From assembly GCA_902614055.1 (NCBI GenBank), contig CACMJX010000001.1, forward strand, positions 253,189-317,188: a stretch of 64,000 nt of DNA, given 5' to 3'. Shown piece after piece: positions 8,445 to 17,919 of this stretch (positions are counted from its first letter, which is position 1; each line of letters starts with the position of its first letter). Under the pieces are notes generated by a model. The model was not told where the DNA came from. It was given only the letters and a program-made list of their open reading frames with translations, and ran no database searches. The DNA comes from an uncultured Pelagibacteraceae bacterium. GTDB lineage: Bacteria; Pseudomonadota; Alphaproteobacteria; Pelagibacterales; Pelagibacteraceae. A program made the translations under genes and the position numbers.

Positions 8445-9347
8445 ATGCAAATAGGAATTGATGTTGGAGCTACGAAAATAGAAAGTGTAATTTTAGATGA
8501 AAAAGGTAATGAAATTAATCGTGAAAGAACAGATTGTCCAAAAGATTATTTCCAAATTGTTAAAACGATTAAAGATATTAGCAAAAAATTAGAGAAAGAA
8601 TTAAATAAAGTATTACCAATCGGTGTATGTCATCCTGGCATACATTCACCTCAAACTGGATTAGTTAAAAATGCGCCAAACTGTTATTGGTTGGAAAAAA
8701 AACCATTTCAAAATGATTTAAGAAAAGAATTGGGTAAAGAGGTATTTTGCGAAAATGATGCAAATTGTTTTGCTTTATCAGAAGCATTAGATGGAGCAGG
8801 AAAACATTATAAAATTGTTTATGGAATAATAATTGGTTCAGGTGTTGGTGGTGGTTTGGTGATTGATAAAAAAATAGTTAGCGGACCTAATGGAGTAGCA
8901 GGAGAGTGGGGACATAATCAAATTACTCATTTAATTGCAAAAAAAGAAAACTTCGATTCTACCAATTTAAGAGAGGGCGAGATTGAGAGTTTTATGTCAG
9001 GTTTAAGTTTAGCAAAAAAATTCAATAAAAAATTCAAAAAGAATTTAAAGACAAATGAAATTTTTGATTTATATAGAAAGCATGATTTAGATGCTGAAGA
9101 TTTAATAGATAATTTTAAAGTAAATTTAGCAATGTCCTTAGCGAATATAATTAATATTCTTGATCCTGATTGTTTTGTTTTTGGCGGGGGTGTATCAAAT
9201 GAAATTGATTTTTTAAGTGAAATCGAAAGCATCGTAAGAAAATTTGTAACTGGCAGAGAGTATGAAGGTGTGTTTCTTAAGCCAAAGTACGGAGATGCTA
9301 GTGGCGTCAGAGGTGCAGCAAGATTAGGAAGAACATCAATCTACTAA
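8445..9347 (+). CDS. ROK-family sugar kinase without the zinc-binding cysteines
   Basis: The protein resembles ROK kinases such as N-acetylglucosamine kinase or fructokinase. It has the N-terminal phosphate loop GIDVGATKIE, the ENDANCFALSEA block with the catalytic aspartate, GSGVGGGLV, and GEWGHN with the conserved histidine. Where most ROK kinases have a CxCGxxGC zinc motif before the ExxxSG sequence, this protein has none of those cysteines but keeps GEIESFMSG. Length is 300 residues. It ends the tctCBA-SDR operon. ROK proteins lacking this motif exist, so activity is still likely. The substrate is unknown. Confidence 0.8.
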   Translation: MQIGIDVGATKIESVILDEKGNEINRERTDCPKDYFQIVKTIKDISKKLEKELNKVLPIGVCHPGIHSPQTGLVKNAPNCYWLEKKPFQNDLRKELGKEVFCENDANCFALSEALDGAGKHYKIVYGIIIGSGVGGGLVIDKKIVSGPNGVAGEWGHNQITHLIAKKENFDSTNLREGEIESFMSGLSLAKKFNKKFKKNLKTNEIFDLYRKHDLDAEDLIDNFKVNLAMSLANIINILDPDCFVFGGGVSNEIDFLSEIESIVRKFVTGREYEGVFLKPKYGDASGVRGAARLGRTSIY

Positions 9348-9382
9348 TATTGCAAATCAATTAATAGTTGTATTTTTTTTTC

Positions 9383-9412
9383 TTGTAGTCTTTTAATAAA
9401 TCAATCTATAAT
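9383..9412 (+). promoter_or_regulatory. Candidate sigma70-type promoter of the glucose-type ABC operon
   Basis: TTGTAG at 9383-9388 and TATAAT at 9407-9412 are separated by 18 bases and lie about 45 bases upstream of the binding-protein start, which also has an AGAGGGA ribosome-binding site. The -10 box matches consensus exactly, though A/T richness makes chance matches common. Confidence 0.5.
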
Positions 9413-9456
9413 TGTTTTTTTTAAGTTAACTTAATTTAACAAATAAGAGGGAAAAT

Positions 9457-10713
9457 ATGAAAAAAATGTTAATAGCTTTAATCGCTTTTGCATTCACTTC
9501 TACATCTTCTTTTGCAGGACCAAAAATTGAGGTTTTGCACTGGTGGACATCTGGTGGTGAAGCAGCTGCACTTAAAGTATTAAAAGATGATTTCGCTGCA
9601 AACGGTGGTGAATGGTTAGACATGCCTGTAACTGGTGGTGGTGGAGACGCTGCTAACGTTGCACTTAAAGCAAGAATAGTTGCAGGAGATCCTCCTTCAG
9701 CTTCTCAAATTAAAGGTCCAACAATTCAAGAATATGATCAAGAGGGAGTAGTAGCTCCATACAACATTGATCCTATAGCTCAATCAGAAGGTTGGGATGG
9801 ACTTTTAGATCCAATGATTGCAGCAGTTCACAAATGCCAAAACAATAGTGGGCCATACTGTGCTGCACCAGTTAACATTCATAGAATTGATTGGATGTGG
9901 GCTAACAAAGCAGTATTTGATGCTAATGGAATTTCAGTTCCAACAACTTGGGATGAAGTAAATGCAGCAGCAGAGAAACTTCAAGCTGCTGGAATAATTC
10001 CTTTCGCACATGGTGGTCAAGCTTGGCAAGATGCAACAGTCTTTGAAGCAGTCGCTATGGGTATTGGTGGAAATAACTATTACAAAAATTGCTATGTAGA
10101 TCTTAAAGAAACATGCCTTAGAAGTGAGACGACAGTAAAAGTTTTTGATCAAATGAGAAAACTTCAAGGTTTTACTGACGAAGGTAGCCCAGGTAGAGAC
10201 TGGAACGTTGCTACTGGAATGGTTATTGAGGGAAAAGCCGGTTTCCAAATTATGGGTGACTGGGCAAAAGGTGAATTTACAGCGGCTGGAAAAGTTCCAG
10301 GAGTTGATTACTATTGTTCTCCAACACCTTCTAATAATGGTTACTTGTACAATGTAGATAGCTTTATATTCTATAAAACAAGTGATCCTGATAAACAAGA
10401 AGGTCAAAAGTTATTAGCTAAATTAATGATGGGTAAAAACTTCCAAAAAGTATTCAACCTATACAAAGGATCAATTCCAGCACGTTTAGATGTTTCTATG
10501 GACGAATTTGATAAATGTGCAAAAACTTCGAATTCTGACATTAAAACTGCAGGTGCAGGCGGTGGATTAGTTCCGAGTTTTGCTCATGGAATGGCTCAAG
10601 GAAATACTATGAAGGCTGCTTTACAAGATGTGATTACAGAACACTTTAATTCTGACATGTCCTCTGTTGATGCAGCAAACGCTTTGGCTGATTCAGTTTT
10701 AGATAACATGTAA
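9457..10713 (+). CDS. Sugar ABC transporter substrate-binding protein (glucose/GtsA type)
   Basis: This periplasmic receptor of extracellular solute-binding family 1 feeds the permease pair that follows. The signal peptide spans residues 1-20, ending SSFA. The mature start KIEVLHWWTSGGEAAALK and the block GGGGDAANVALKARIVAGD are characteristic of glucose/mannose-type receptors (GtsA). The length of 418 residues fits. A terminator-like hairpin separates it from the permease genes, which would favour receptor over permease production. The specific sugar is inferred from family similarity only. Confidence 0.9.
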   Translation: MKKMLIALIAFAFTSTSSFAGPKIEVLHWWTSGGEAAALKVLKDDFAANGGEWLDMPVTGGGGDAANVALKARIVAGDPPSASQIKGPTIQEYDQEGVVAPYNIDPIAQSEGWDGLLDPMIAAVHKCQNNSGPYCAAPVNIHRIDWMWANKAVFDANGISVPTTWDEVNAAAEKLQAAGIIPFAHGGQAWQDATVFEAVAMGIGGNNYYKNCYVDLKETCLRSETTVKVFDQMRKLQGFTDEGSPGRDWNVATGMVIEGKAGFQIMGDWAKGEFTAAGKVPGVDYYCSPTPSNNGYLYNVDSFIFYKTSDPDKQEGQKLLAKLMMGKNFQKVFNLYKGSIPARLDVSMDEFDKCAKTSNSDIKTAGAGGGLVPSFAHGMAQGNTMKAALQDVITEHFNSDMSSVDAANALADSVLDNM

Positions 10714-10725
10714 AATATAAAAATT

Positions 10726-10758
10726 AAGGCCACCTAAAGTTTAGGTGGCCTTTTTTTT
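10726..10758 (+). terminator. Hairpin with T-run between receptor and permease genes
   Basis: A perfect 12-bp stem AAGGCCACCTAA/TTAGGTGGCCTT with a 3-nt loop runs into eight T. It is placed 12 nt after the receptor stop and 24 nt before the first permease start, so it probably terminates most but not all transcripts. Confidence 0.9.
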
Positions 10759-10782
10759 AATCAAAATTAAAAAATATTTATA

Positions 10783-11658
10783 ATGCTCAAGTGGTTAGAA
10801 AAAAACCTGCCAAAAATCGTAATGGCTCCAGCTGTTGGATTAATTGGTTGGTTTGTCTATGGTTTCGTACTTTGGACTTTATATATATCTTTTACAAATT
10901 CTAAAATCTTGCCGAAGTATGAACTTTGGGGAGTAGGTCAATATGTTAAACTTTGGGGTTCTAGAAAATGGCTTATTGCGGTAGATAATCTTCTTATTTT
11001 CACAGCCTTATTCTTAATTTTTTGTGTAGTGATTGGCATTATTCTTGCAATATTTTTAGATCAAAAAATCAGGGCTGAAGGTGTCTTGAGAACTATTTAT
11101 CTATATCCTATGGCTTTATCATTTATCGTTACAGGAACAGCTTGGAAATGGATTTTAAACCCAACCCTTGGTATCCAAAAAATGTTTATTGATTGGGGAT
11201 TTGAAAACTTTACATTCGATTGGTTGGTCAATCGAGAAATGGCCATCTACACCATTGTCATTGCAGGTGTCTGGCAATCTGCTGGATTTGTAATGGCGTT
11301 ATTTCTAGCTGGATTGAGATCAGTTGAAGATGAAATAGTTAAAGCAGCTAAAATAGATGGTGCAAATTTATTTACAGTTTATTGGAAAATTCTACTTCCA
11401 ATGATGAGACCAGTTTTTTTTACAAGTTTTGTAATTTTGGTTCATATTTCAATAAAAAGTTATGATCTTATAGTTGCGTTAACCCAGGGTGGTCCAGGCA
11501 TATCTACAACTATGCCTGCATTATATATGACACAAACTGCATTCCACAAAAGTCAAGTTGGTTTGTCAGCAGCAAGTGCGATGATGATGTTTATGGCAGT
11601 AGCAGCTGTGATTATACCTTATTTATACTCTGAACTTAGGAGAGAAAATGCAAGATAA
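10783..11658 (+). CDS. Sugar ABC transporter permease (GtsB/MalF type)
   Basis: This is the first of two inner-membrane subunits of the sugar importer. It has 291 residues with six predicted membrane helices and the binding-protein-dependent permease EAA-like loop around EIVKAAKIDGANLFTVYWKI, which contacts the ATPase. It overlaps the second permease gene by 11 bases. No clear ribosome-binding site precedes the ATG. It follows the attenuator hairpin downstream of the receptor gene. Confidence 0.92.
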   Translation: MLKWLEKNLPKIVMAPAVGLIGWFVYGFVLWTLYISFTNSKILPKYELWGVGQYVKLWGSRKWLIAVDNLLIFTALFLIFCVVIGIILAIFLDQKIRAEGVLRTIYLYPMALSFIVTGTAWKWILNPTLGIQKMFIDWGFENFTFDWLVNREMAIYTIVIAGVWQSAGFVMALFLAGLRSVEDEIVKAAKIDGANLFTVYWKILLPMMRPVFFTSFVILVHISIKSYDLIVALTQGGPGISTTMPALYMTQTAFHKSQVGLSAASAMMMFMAVAAVIIPYLYSELRRENAR

Positions 11659-12550
11659 AATACACTCTTCATACAAACAACTTGAACAAAAATCTAAGTA
11701 TACAAATATGTTCCTTAGATGGTTTTTATATTTTGTTTTAGTAGTTTTTGCATTGTATTTTATTTTTCCATTATATGTGATGGTTGTTACTTCCTTAAAA
11801 ACAATGGAAGAAATCCGTCAAGGCACACTTCTAACTTGGCCAAGTGGATTAAATTTTGACTCATGGTTAGTTGCATGGGGAGGTAGAGGATATGGTGCAG
11901 GTGATACTTTCTTAAAACCATATTTTTGGAATTCAATTAAAATGGTAGTTCCAGCAGTATTTTTTTCTACATTCATTGGTGCGATGGCTGGATATGTTTT
12001 AACAAAATGGAGGTTTAAGGGAGACAAATGGGTTTTCCTTTTTTTATTATTTGGATGTTTTATTCCTTATCAAGCAATCTTATTACCCATGGCTAGAACT
12101 CTTGGAGTTCTAGGAATATCGAATTCTGTAATTGGACTTGTTTTGGTCCATACAGTTTATGGAATTCCATTCACAACTTTATTTTTTAGAAATTTTTATG
12201 TTTCTATTCCTTCCGAATTAGTAAAAGCTGCTAGAATAGATGGAGCTGGATTTTTTAAAATATTTTTTAAAATTTTACTTCCAGTATCAACACCAATTAT
12301 CGTAGTAACAATAATCTGGCAATTCACACAAATTTGGAACGACTTTTTGTTTGGCTCAACATTCTCATTTGGAGAGGCAGCGCCAATACAAGTTGCTTTA
12401 AACAATATGGTTTTATCAAGCACTAGTGTTAAAGAATATAATGTTGATATGGCATCTGCTATTATTGCAGGAATTCCAACACTTATTGTATATGTCTTAG
12501 CTGGGAAATATTTTATTAGAGGATTAACCTCTGGAGCAGTAAAAGGTTAA
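11648..12550 (+). CDS. Sugar ABC transporter permease (GtsC/MalG type)
   Basis: This is the second permease subunit of the importer. It has about six membrane helices and an EAA loop at ELVKAARIDGAGFFKIFFKI in the C-terminal half. The length of 300 residues is usual for MalG-like subunits. Its start lies within the end of the preceding permease, and the ATPase follows after two bases, showing tight operon coupling. The ribosome-binding site TTAGGAGAG lies just before its ATG, inside the upstream gene. Confidence 0.92.
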   Translation: MQDKIHSSYKQLEQKSKYTNMFLRWFLYFVLVVFALYFIFPLYVMVVTSLKTMEEIRQGTLLTWPSGLNFDSWLVAWGGRGYGAGDTFLKPYFWNSIKMVVPAVFFSTFIGAMAGYVLTKWRFKGDKWVFLFLLFGCFIPYQAILLPMARTLGVLGISNSVIGLVLVHTVYGIPFTTLFFRNFYVSIPSELVKAARIDGAGFFKIFFKILLPVSTPIIVVTIIWQFTQIWNDFLFGSTFSFGEAAPIQVALNNMVLSSTSVKEYNVDMASAIIAGIPTLIVYVLAGKYFIRGLTSGAVKG

Positions 12551-12552
12551 AA

Positions 12553-13647
12553 ATGAAAACATTAAAAATTGATCAATTATCAAAGAACTTTGGATCAACT
12601 GAGGTTTTAAGGAAAATTAATTTAGAGATAGATGAAGGTAATTTCTTAGTGCTTTTAGGTCCGTCTGGATGTGGAAAATCTACACTATTAAATATTATTG
12701 CAGGATTAGAAACTATTAATGAGGGAAATGTTCACATAGATGATTACAATGTAAGTAAAGTAGAACCTAAAGATCGAAATATTGCAATGGTATTTCAATC
12801 TTATGCTTTGTACCCATCAATGAATGTACGTGAAAACATGATCTTTGGTCTTAAACAAGCAAAAGTATCAAAAGAAAAAATAGAGGAACAGTTACAAAAA
12901 GTATCAAAATTTTTACAAGTAGACGCTTTGTTAGAGAGAAAACCCTCACAATTATCAGGTGGACAAAGACAGCGTGTTGCAATAGGTAGAGCGCTAGTGA
13001 GAGAGCCAAGGATATTTTTATTTGATGAACCTTTATCTAATCTAGATGCAAAATTAAGAGTTGAAATGAGAAGAGAGATTAAAAAACTTCATCAACAGCT
13101 TAAAACAACTGTAGTCTATGTTACACATGATCAAACCGAGGCAATGAGTTTAGGTACTAATATTGCAATTATGAATCATGGTGTGATCCAACAGAATGAT
13201 ACACCAGAAAATATTTATAATAAACCAAGTAATACCTTTGTAGCAGACTTCATAGGCTCTCCATCAATGAATTTAATAAAAGGCAATCTAAAAGAGAGTT
13301 CAAATAAAGTTTCATTTAATACCCATGGATCAAATATTGAAATACCAATAAATGGATATGATTTCAAAGAAAAATCAAATTTAGATAATAAAGAGGTTTT
13401 TTTTGGAATAAGACCAGAACATATATTTTTTAAAAAATCTAATGAAGAGGATTTTGAGATTAATTTAAGAGCAGATTTAAGTGAATATATTGGACATGAA
13501 CAGATAATGACCTTTAATTTTGAAAACCAAGAGGTGTTAGCTAAGTTTCCATCAACAGTAAAAATAGATCTATCAAAAAATACAAAATTATTCTTTGATT
13601 TAACTCAAATTTCATTGTTCGATGCTATAACAGAGGAGAGAATTTAA
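12553..13647 (+). CDS. Sugar ABC transporter ATPase (MalK/UgpC type)
   Basis: This ATPase powers the preceding permeases. It shows Walker A GPSGCGKST near residue 37, signature LSGGQRQRVAIGRA, Walker B IFLFDEP with the D-loop SNLDAKLR, and the switch histidine in VTHDQTEAM. A regulatory TOBE/OB domain follows from about residue 240, with FFGIRPEH. The length of 364 residues is typical. The dehydrogenase gene starts at the base after its stop. A second, related ATPase is at 58198. Confidence 0.93.
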   Translation: MKTLKIDQLSKNFGSTEVLRKINLEIDEGNFLVLLGPSGCGKSTLLNIIAGLETINEGNVHIDDYNVSKVEPKDRNIAMVFQSYALYPSMNVRENMIFGLKQAKVSKEKIEEQLQKVSKFLQVDALLERKPSQLSGGQRQRVAIGRALVREPRIFLFDEPLSNLDAKLRVEMRREIKKLHQQLKTTVVYVTHDQTEAMSLGTNIAIMNHGVIQQNDTPENIYNKPSNTFVADFIGSPSMNLIKGNLKESSNKVSFNTHGSNIEIPINGYDFKEKSNLDNKEVFFGIRPEHIFFKKSNEEDFEINLRADLSEYIGHEQIMTFNFENQEVLAKFPSTVKIDLSKNTKLFFDLTQISLFDAITEERI

Positions 13648-14409
13648 ATGAAAGTAAAATATTTCGACTTAAAAAATAAAAAAGTTTTTATTACAGGAGG
13701 TGGATCAGGAATTGGAGCTTCAATAGTTGAACATTTTTGTGAACAGGAATGTGATGTTTACTTTGTTGATATCAATAAGAAAGACTCAAATAAATTAATT
13801 AAAGATCTTAAAAAAAAGGGTCTTAAAGCACCTCATTTTATTGAATGTAATCTTATTAAAATTAAAAAATTACAAACTATCATTCAAAAAATAATTAAAT
13901 CAAATGGTCCTATCGATATTTTAATAAATAATGCTGCCAATGATGACAGACACTCCACAGATCAAGTAGATGAAAAATATTGGAATAATAGAATGGATGT
14001 GAATTTAAAACATTTTTTCTTTACAATTAAAGCAGTTTTAAAAGGAATGATTAAAAATAAAGGTGGAGCTATCGTAAATTTAAGTTCAGTTTCATGGATG
14101 TTGGGTGAGGGTGATAAAGTTGCTTACGAGACAGCAAAGTCTGCTGTTATTGGTCTGACTAGATCTTTTGCGAGAGAATTTGGGAAATATAATATTAGAT
14201 GCAACTCAGTTACTCCTGGATCAATTGCTACTGAGAGACAAATAAAGCATTGGTTAACTCCAAAGTATAAAAAATTTATATTGGATAAACAGTGTTTGAA
14301 GAGACAACTTAAACCTGATGATGTGGCTAGTTTAGTTGTTCATCTTTCTTCTGATGTATCATCAGGATGTACAAAACAAAATTTTATTATAGATGCCGGA
14401 ATCACTTAA
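13648..14409 (+). CDS. Short-chain dehydrogenase/reductase
   Basis: This NAD(P)-dependent SDR is probably involved in oxidation of the imported sugar. It has the cofactor motif TGGGSGIG near residue 16, NNAAND in place of NNAG near residue 92, and the catalytic serine in LSSVSW with Tyr and Lys in YETAKSA. Length is 253 residues. It is placed directly after the ATPase gene and before a Gfo/Idh/MocA oxidoreductase. The pair looks like the entry steps of a sugar oxidation route, but substrate is not shown by the sequence. Confidence 0.84.
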   Translation: MKVKYFDLKNKKVFITGGGSGIGASIVEHFCEQECDVYFVDINKKDSNKLIKDLKKKGLKAPHFIECNLIKIKKLQTIIQKIIKSNGPIDILINNAANDDRHSTDQVDEKYWNNRMDVNLKHFFFTIKAVLKGMIKNKGGAIVNLSSVSWMLGEGDKVAYETAKSAVIGLTRSFAREFGKYNIRCNSVTPGSIATERQIKHWLTPKYKKFILDKQCLKRQLKPDDVASLVVHLSSDVSSGCTKQNFIIDAGIT

Positions 14410-14420
14410 AATTAATCTAA

Positions 14421-15461
14421 GTGCCTAAGAAAATTAAGATATCAGTGGTCGGAATAGGTTTGATGGGACTGCAACATATTAAGGCAATTAAAAAATCAAA
14501 ATTTGCATCACTACATTCTATTGTTGAAATAAAAAAAAATGGTAGAGAGCTATCAAATAAATTTAAAGTACCATTATATAAAAATATCAAAATTTTATTA
14601 GCAAAGCATAAACCGGATGCAGTGATAGTTGCAACACCCAATGTTTTACATGAAATTGATACAATACAAATTTTAAAATCTAAAATTCCAGTCTTATTAG
14701 AGAAGCCAATTTCAGACAATATTAAATCAGCAAAAAAAATTATTAATAGTGCAAGTAAAAATAAAACCTCTTTATTGATGGGATATCATAGACGTCATAA
14801 TTCAATTGTTAATAAAGTTAAAAAAATAATAGAAAGTAAAAAACTTGGAAAAATTGTATCTGCAAATATTTTATGTTGGCTATATAAACATAAAAAATAT
14901 TTTAACGAAAAATGGAGAGTAAGAGAAGGCGGTGGGCCATTAGGTATTAATTTAGTTCATGATATCGATATGATTTGTTACTTACTTGGTCCTGTTAAAT
15001 ATGTTCAGGCGTTTAAATCAAATAATATTAGAAAATATAAGGTCGAGGATACAGCCTCAGTAAATTTATTTTTTAAATCTGGAACTTTATGTACTCTAAA
15101 TGTTTCCGATACCATAACTTCACCATGGAGCTATGAATTAACAGCTGGAGAAAATTCTGCTTATCCAATAACTGACCAATCTTCATATTTTATTGGAGGA
15201 ACTAGAGGCTCTGTTCAATTTCCTAATTTAAAATTTTGGTACTATAAAAAAGAAAGAAGTTGGTGGAATAATATTTTTAATAATAAAATTAAAGTTCAAA
15301 AAAGCAATGAAACTTTAATTAATCAGATCGATCACTTTTCTAGAGTAGTTTTGAAAAAAGCAAAACCAAAAGTGACCGGTAAGGATGGATTAAATTCTTT
15401 AATAATTTTTGATGCAATAAACAAAAGTTCTCAATCAGGTAAAAAAATAAGAATTAATTAA
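14421..15461 (+). CDS. Gfo/Idh/MocA-family oxidoreductase
   Basis: This NAD(P)-dependent sugar or inositol dehydrogenase family member begins with a GTG codon, giving MPKKIKISVVGIGLMGLQH with a Rossmann GxGxxG-type loop. The EKP motif with the conserved lysine appears in PVLLEKPIS near residue 93, and the C-terminal catalytic domain contains NLVHDIDMICYLLG with the usual aspartate and histidine. Length is 346 residues. It is the last gene of the glucose-type ABC operon, and its end overlaps a convergent exporter gene by eight bases. Confidence 0.84.
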   Translation: MPKKIKISVVGIGLMGLQHIKAIKKSKFASLHSIVEIKKNGRELSNKFKVPLYKNIKILLAKHKPDAVIVATPNVLHEIDTIQILKSKIPVLLEKPISDNIKSAKKIINSASKNKTSLLMGYHRRHNSIVNKVKKIIESKKLGKIVSANILCWLYKHKKYFNEKWRVREGGGPLGINLVHDIDMICYLLGPVKYVQAFKSNNIRKYKVEDTASVNLFFKSGTLCTLNVSDTITSPWSYELTAGENSAYPITDQSSYFIGGTRGSVQFPNLKFWYYKKERSWWNNIFNNKIKVQKSNETLINQIDHFSRVVLKKAKPKVTGKDGLNSLIIFDAINKSSQSGKKIRIN

Positions 15462-16338
15462 TTTTTTTTACCTTCTTTGTTCCTTCAACTCTAATAAACA
15501 AAACTCCAAAAATTATAATTCCAATAAGACCAATTATTTTACTTATATCTGCCGGAACCCCAAAAATTAAAAAGTTGATTATTGTTGACCATAACAATTG
15601 TGAATATTGAAAATTTGTGACAAATGATAAATTGGATAATTGAATTGCATAAATAATTATAAAATGACTTACGAAACCAAAAATTCCCATAGCAACTAAA
15701 CCAATCCAATAAATATTATTTTCTATTGGCACCCAATTAAATGAAATATAAATTGTAAATATCAGGGCTCCAGTAACCGCAGTATAGAAAACTGCTGTAA
15801 ATGGCTCATTATTTCCAGAAATAAGTTTTGTAAAGAATTGATAAAGTGCCCAGCATACTGGTGGCACAATGGGGAAAATTAATTCTGGCGATAGTATCTT
15901 CATACTAGGCCCCAAAGCATAAATAATTGATCCAAAACTTAGTAACATGAAGATGATACCTTGAGGGGATAAAATATCTTTTAAAAAATATGCTGATAAA
16001 AGTGAAACAATTAGAGGTGCACTAAAAAACACAACATAAATATCGACTAAGTCAAATCTTTGTAACGAGTTAAACATGAAAAATGTTGCAGTTACCATTA
16101 ATAATGATCTGATAATTTGAATTTTAAAATTTCTTGATAAATTTAGTTTTGGTTTAAAGATTAAAAAATAAACACAAAGTGCTACAAAGTGGAAAAAAAA
16201 CCGACCCCAAACGGCTTGTGTAACAGGCATTACATTTCCCAAATATTTAGCAGTTGAGTCCATGCACACAAATAAAAAAAAACCAGAAGCAGAAAGAAAA
16301 ATTACTTTAATTAACGAAGCTTTTTGATTTTTTGACAT
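15454..16338 (-). CDS. EamA/DMT-family membrane transporter
   Basis: This ten-helix drug/metabolite transporter of 294 residues consists of two EamA repeats. Hydrophobic segments are evenly spaced through the protein, with the helix break FMFNSLQRFDLVDIYVVFFSAPL in the first half and its counterpart FIIIYAIQLSNLSFVTNFQYSQLL in the second half giving the internal duplication. Substrate is unknown; family members export amino acids, nucleosides or metabolites. It lies 28 bases downstream of the sugar-acid dehydratase gene on the same strand, so co-transcription is likely. A second EamA protein is at 59275. Confidence 0.82.
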   Translation of the reverse strand: MSKNQKASLIKVIFLSASGFFLFVCMDSTAKYLGNVMPVTQAVWGRFFFHFVALCVYFLIFKPKLNLSRNFKIQIIRSLLMVTATFFMFNSLQRFDLVDIYVVFFSAPLIVSLLSAYFLKDILSPQGIIFMLLSFGSIIYALGPSMKILSPELIFPIVPPVCWALYQFFTKLISGNNEPFTAVFYTAVTGALIFTIYISFNWVPIENNIYWIGLVAMGIFGFVSHFIIIYAIQLSNLSFVTNFQYSQLLWSTIINFLIFGVPADISKIIGLIGIIIFGVLFIRVEGTKKVKKIN

Positions 16339-16366
16339 GATAATTTATGAAAAATTTATCAAAAAG

Positions 16367-17872
16367 TTACATCACTACGCCTACTTGCCAAGGATTAAAC
16401 TCCTCGTCACCGTAGCCGTTAATTTCACTTTTCGATTTATTTCCTGAAGCAGTGTTTACAACTAGATCAAATATTCTATTTCCAACTTTTTCAATGTCTT
16501 CTTTGCCTTCTGCAATAGTCCCACAATTTATATCCATATCTTCTTCCATTTTTTCATACATAGCGGTATTTGTTGATAATTTTAAACTTGGAACAGGTTT
16601 ACATCCAAAACATGAACCTCTACCTGTTGTAAAACAAATTACATTTGCACCTGATGCAACTTGACCTGTTACAGACACCGGGTCATACCCTGGAGAATCC
16701 ATAAAGTTAAAACCTTTATTTTTTAATGGTTCTGCATATTCAAGTACATCTTCTAGAATTGATTTACCACCTTTTGCAACAGCACCCAGTGACTTTTCAA
16801 GTATTGTAGTTAAACCACCTCGTTTATTTCCAGGAGCAGGGTTATTATCCATTGTGCTATTATTAATTGAAGTATAGTTTTTCCACCATTTTAATCTTTC
16901 AATTAATTTATCTGCTGTTTTTTGACTGTTTGCTCTATTAATTAGAAGATGCTCAGCCCCATAAATTTCAGGAGTTTCAGATAATATTGAACTTCCACCT
17001 TTTTTAACTAACAAATCAGCTGCAACACCCAAAGCTGGATTTGCAGTAATACCAGAGTAACCATCTGATCCTCCACATTGAAGAGCTAAAGTTAAATGAC
17101 TTACAGACTGAGGAATTCTTTTAATTTTGTTAGCTTCAGGTAATAAATTTTTTATTTGCGATAGAACTTTTTCGACAATTTTTTTAGTTCCACCTTCGTC
17201 CTGGATTGTTAAAAAATGAATTCTATTATGTTTTTTTATAGACTCATCAAACAAACTCACTTGAGCACATTCACAACCTAAGCCAATAACAAATACATGA
17301 GAAAAATTTGGATGGTTCTTAAACCCATCAATTGTTCTTTGAAACATTTGCATTCCTTCGCTAACAGTATTCATTCCACATCCAGTTGAGTGAGTAATAG
17401 GAACTATGCCATCAATATTAGGATAATCATTTAGAATGTTAGAATATTTTATTTTTTCTACAATCATTTTAGTAACAGTTGCTGAACAGTTAACTGTACT
17501 AACGATACCTATATAATTTCTGGTAGCTACTTGACCGTTATCTCTTAATATTCCATTGAAAAAGGTATCAACTTTTTCATCAACAATTGTTTTTTTATTT
17601 TTTACTTGAAATTCTCTATCAAATTCTTTGAATTCTAAATTATGAGAATGAACATGTTCACCAGCGGTAATATTTTTTGATGCAAATCCAATTATCTGAT
17701 CATACTTAATTATAGGATCACCTTTGTTTATGGGTTTTAAACAAACTTTGTGTCCAAATGGTATAGGGTCAATAGTGCTTATCTCTTGACCATTAATTTT
17801 CGTTTTTTCTGGTATAATAAATTGACTTACGCCTACATTATCATTTTTATTGAGTACAATTAGACTATTCAT
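16367..17872 (-). CDS. uxaA: UxaA/GarD-family sugar-acid dehydratase (altronate dehydratase-like)
   Basis: The protein dehydrates an aldonic or aldaric acid such as altronate or galactarate to a 2-keto-3-deoxy product. An N-terminal SAF domain covers about residues 1-80, followed by the large catalytic domain with THSTGCGMN, GLGCECAQV, LALQCGGSDGYSG and GRGSCFGCKPVPSLKLSTN, which contain the conserved cysteines. The length of 501 residues matches fused UxaA. It is transcribed away from the IlvD/Edd dehydratase gene across a 47-base promoter gap. Altronate is favoured over galactarate by its length and domain order, but not proven. Confidence 0.85.
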   Translation of the reverse strand: MNSLIVLNKNDNVGVSQFIIPEKTKINGQEISTIDPIPFGHKVCLKPINKGDPIIKYDQIIGFASKNITAGEHVHSHNLEFKEFDREFQVKNKKTIVDEKVDTFFNGILRDNGQVATRNYIGIVSTVNCSATVTKMIVEKIKYSNILNDYPNIDGIVPITHSTGCGMNTVSEGMQMFQRTIDGFKNHPNFSHVFVIGLGCECAQVSLFDESIKKHNRIHFLTIQDEGGTKKIVEKVLSQIKNLLPEANKIKRIPQSVSHLTLALQCGGSDGYSGITANPALGVAADLLVKKGGSSILSETPEIYGAEHLLINRANSQKTADKLIERLKWWKNYTSINNSTMDNNPAPGNKRGGLTTILEKSLGAVAKGGKSILEDVLEYAEPLKNKGFNFMDSPGYDPVSVTGQVASGANVICFTTGRGSCFGCKPVPSLKLSTNTAMYEKMEEDMDINCGTIAEGKEDIEKVGNRIFDLVVNTASGNKSKSEINGYGDEEFNPWQVGVVM

Positions 17873-17898
17873 TTTTTAATTTAGGTTTTATATATCAT

Positions 17899-17904
17899 TA
17901 TAAT
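17899..17904 (+). promoter_or_regulatory. Candidate -10 element in the 47-base divergent spacer
   Basis: TATAAT occurs 15 bases before the start of the IlvD/Edd-type dehydratase gene. No convincing -35 box or ribosome-binding site is visible, so a very short leader is likely if this is the true -10 element. Confidence 0.35.
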
Positions 17905-17919
17905 ATATTTTATTATTTT

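Noticed and set aside
9934-10407. Antisense open frame of 157 codons over the glucose-type receptor
   Set aside because: Its cysteine- and isoleucine-rich composition reflects the reverse complement of the receptor gene, and it has no domain or ribosome-binding site.
16367-17872. SuyA/SuyB sulfolactate sulfo-lyase linked to the HpsN-like gene
   Set aside because: SuyA and SuyB are related to the two parts of UxaA but are separate genes. This is a fused 501-residue protein in a sugar-acid region 44 kb away, so altronate/galactarate dehydratase is the better call.
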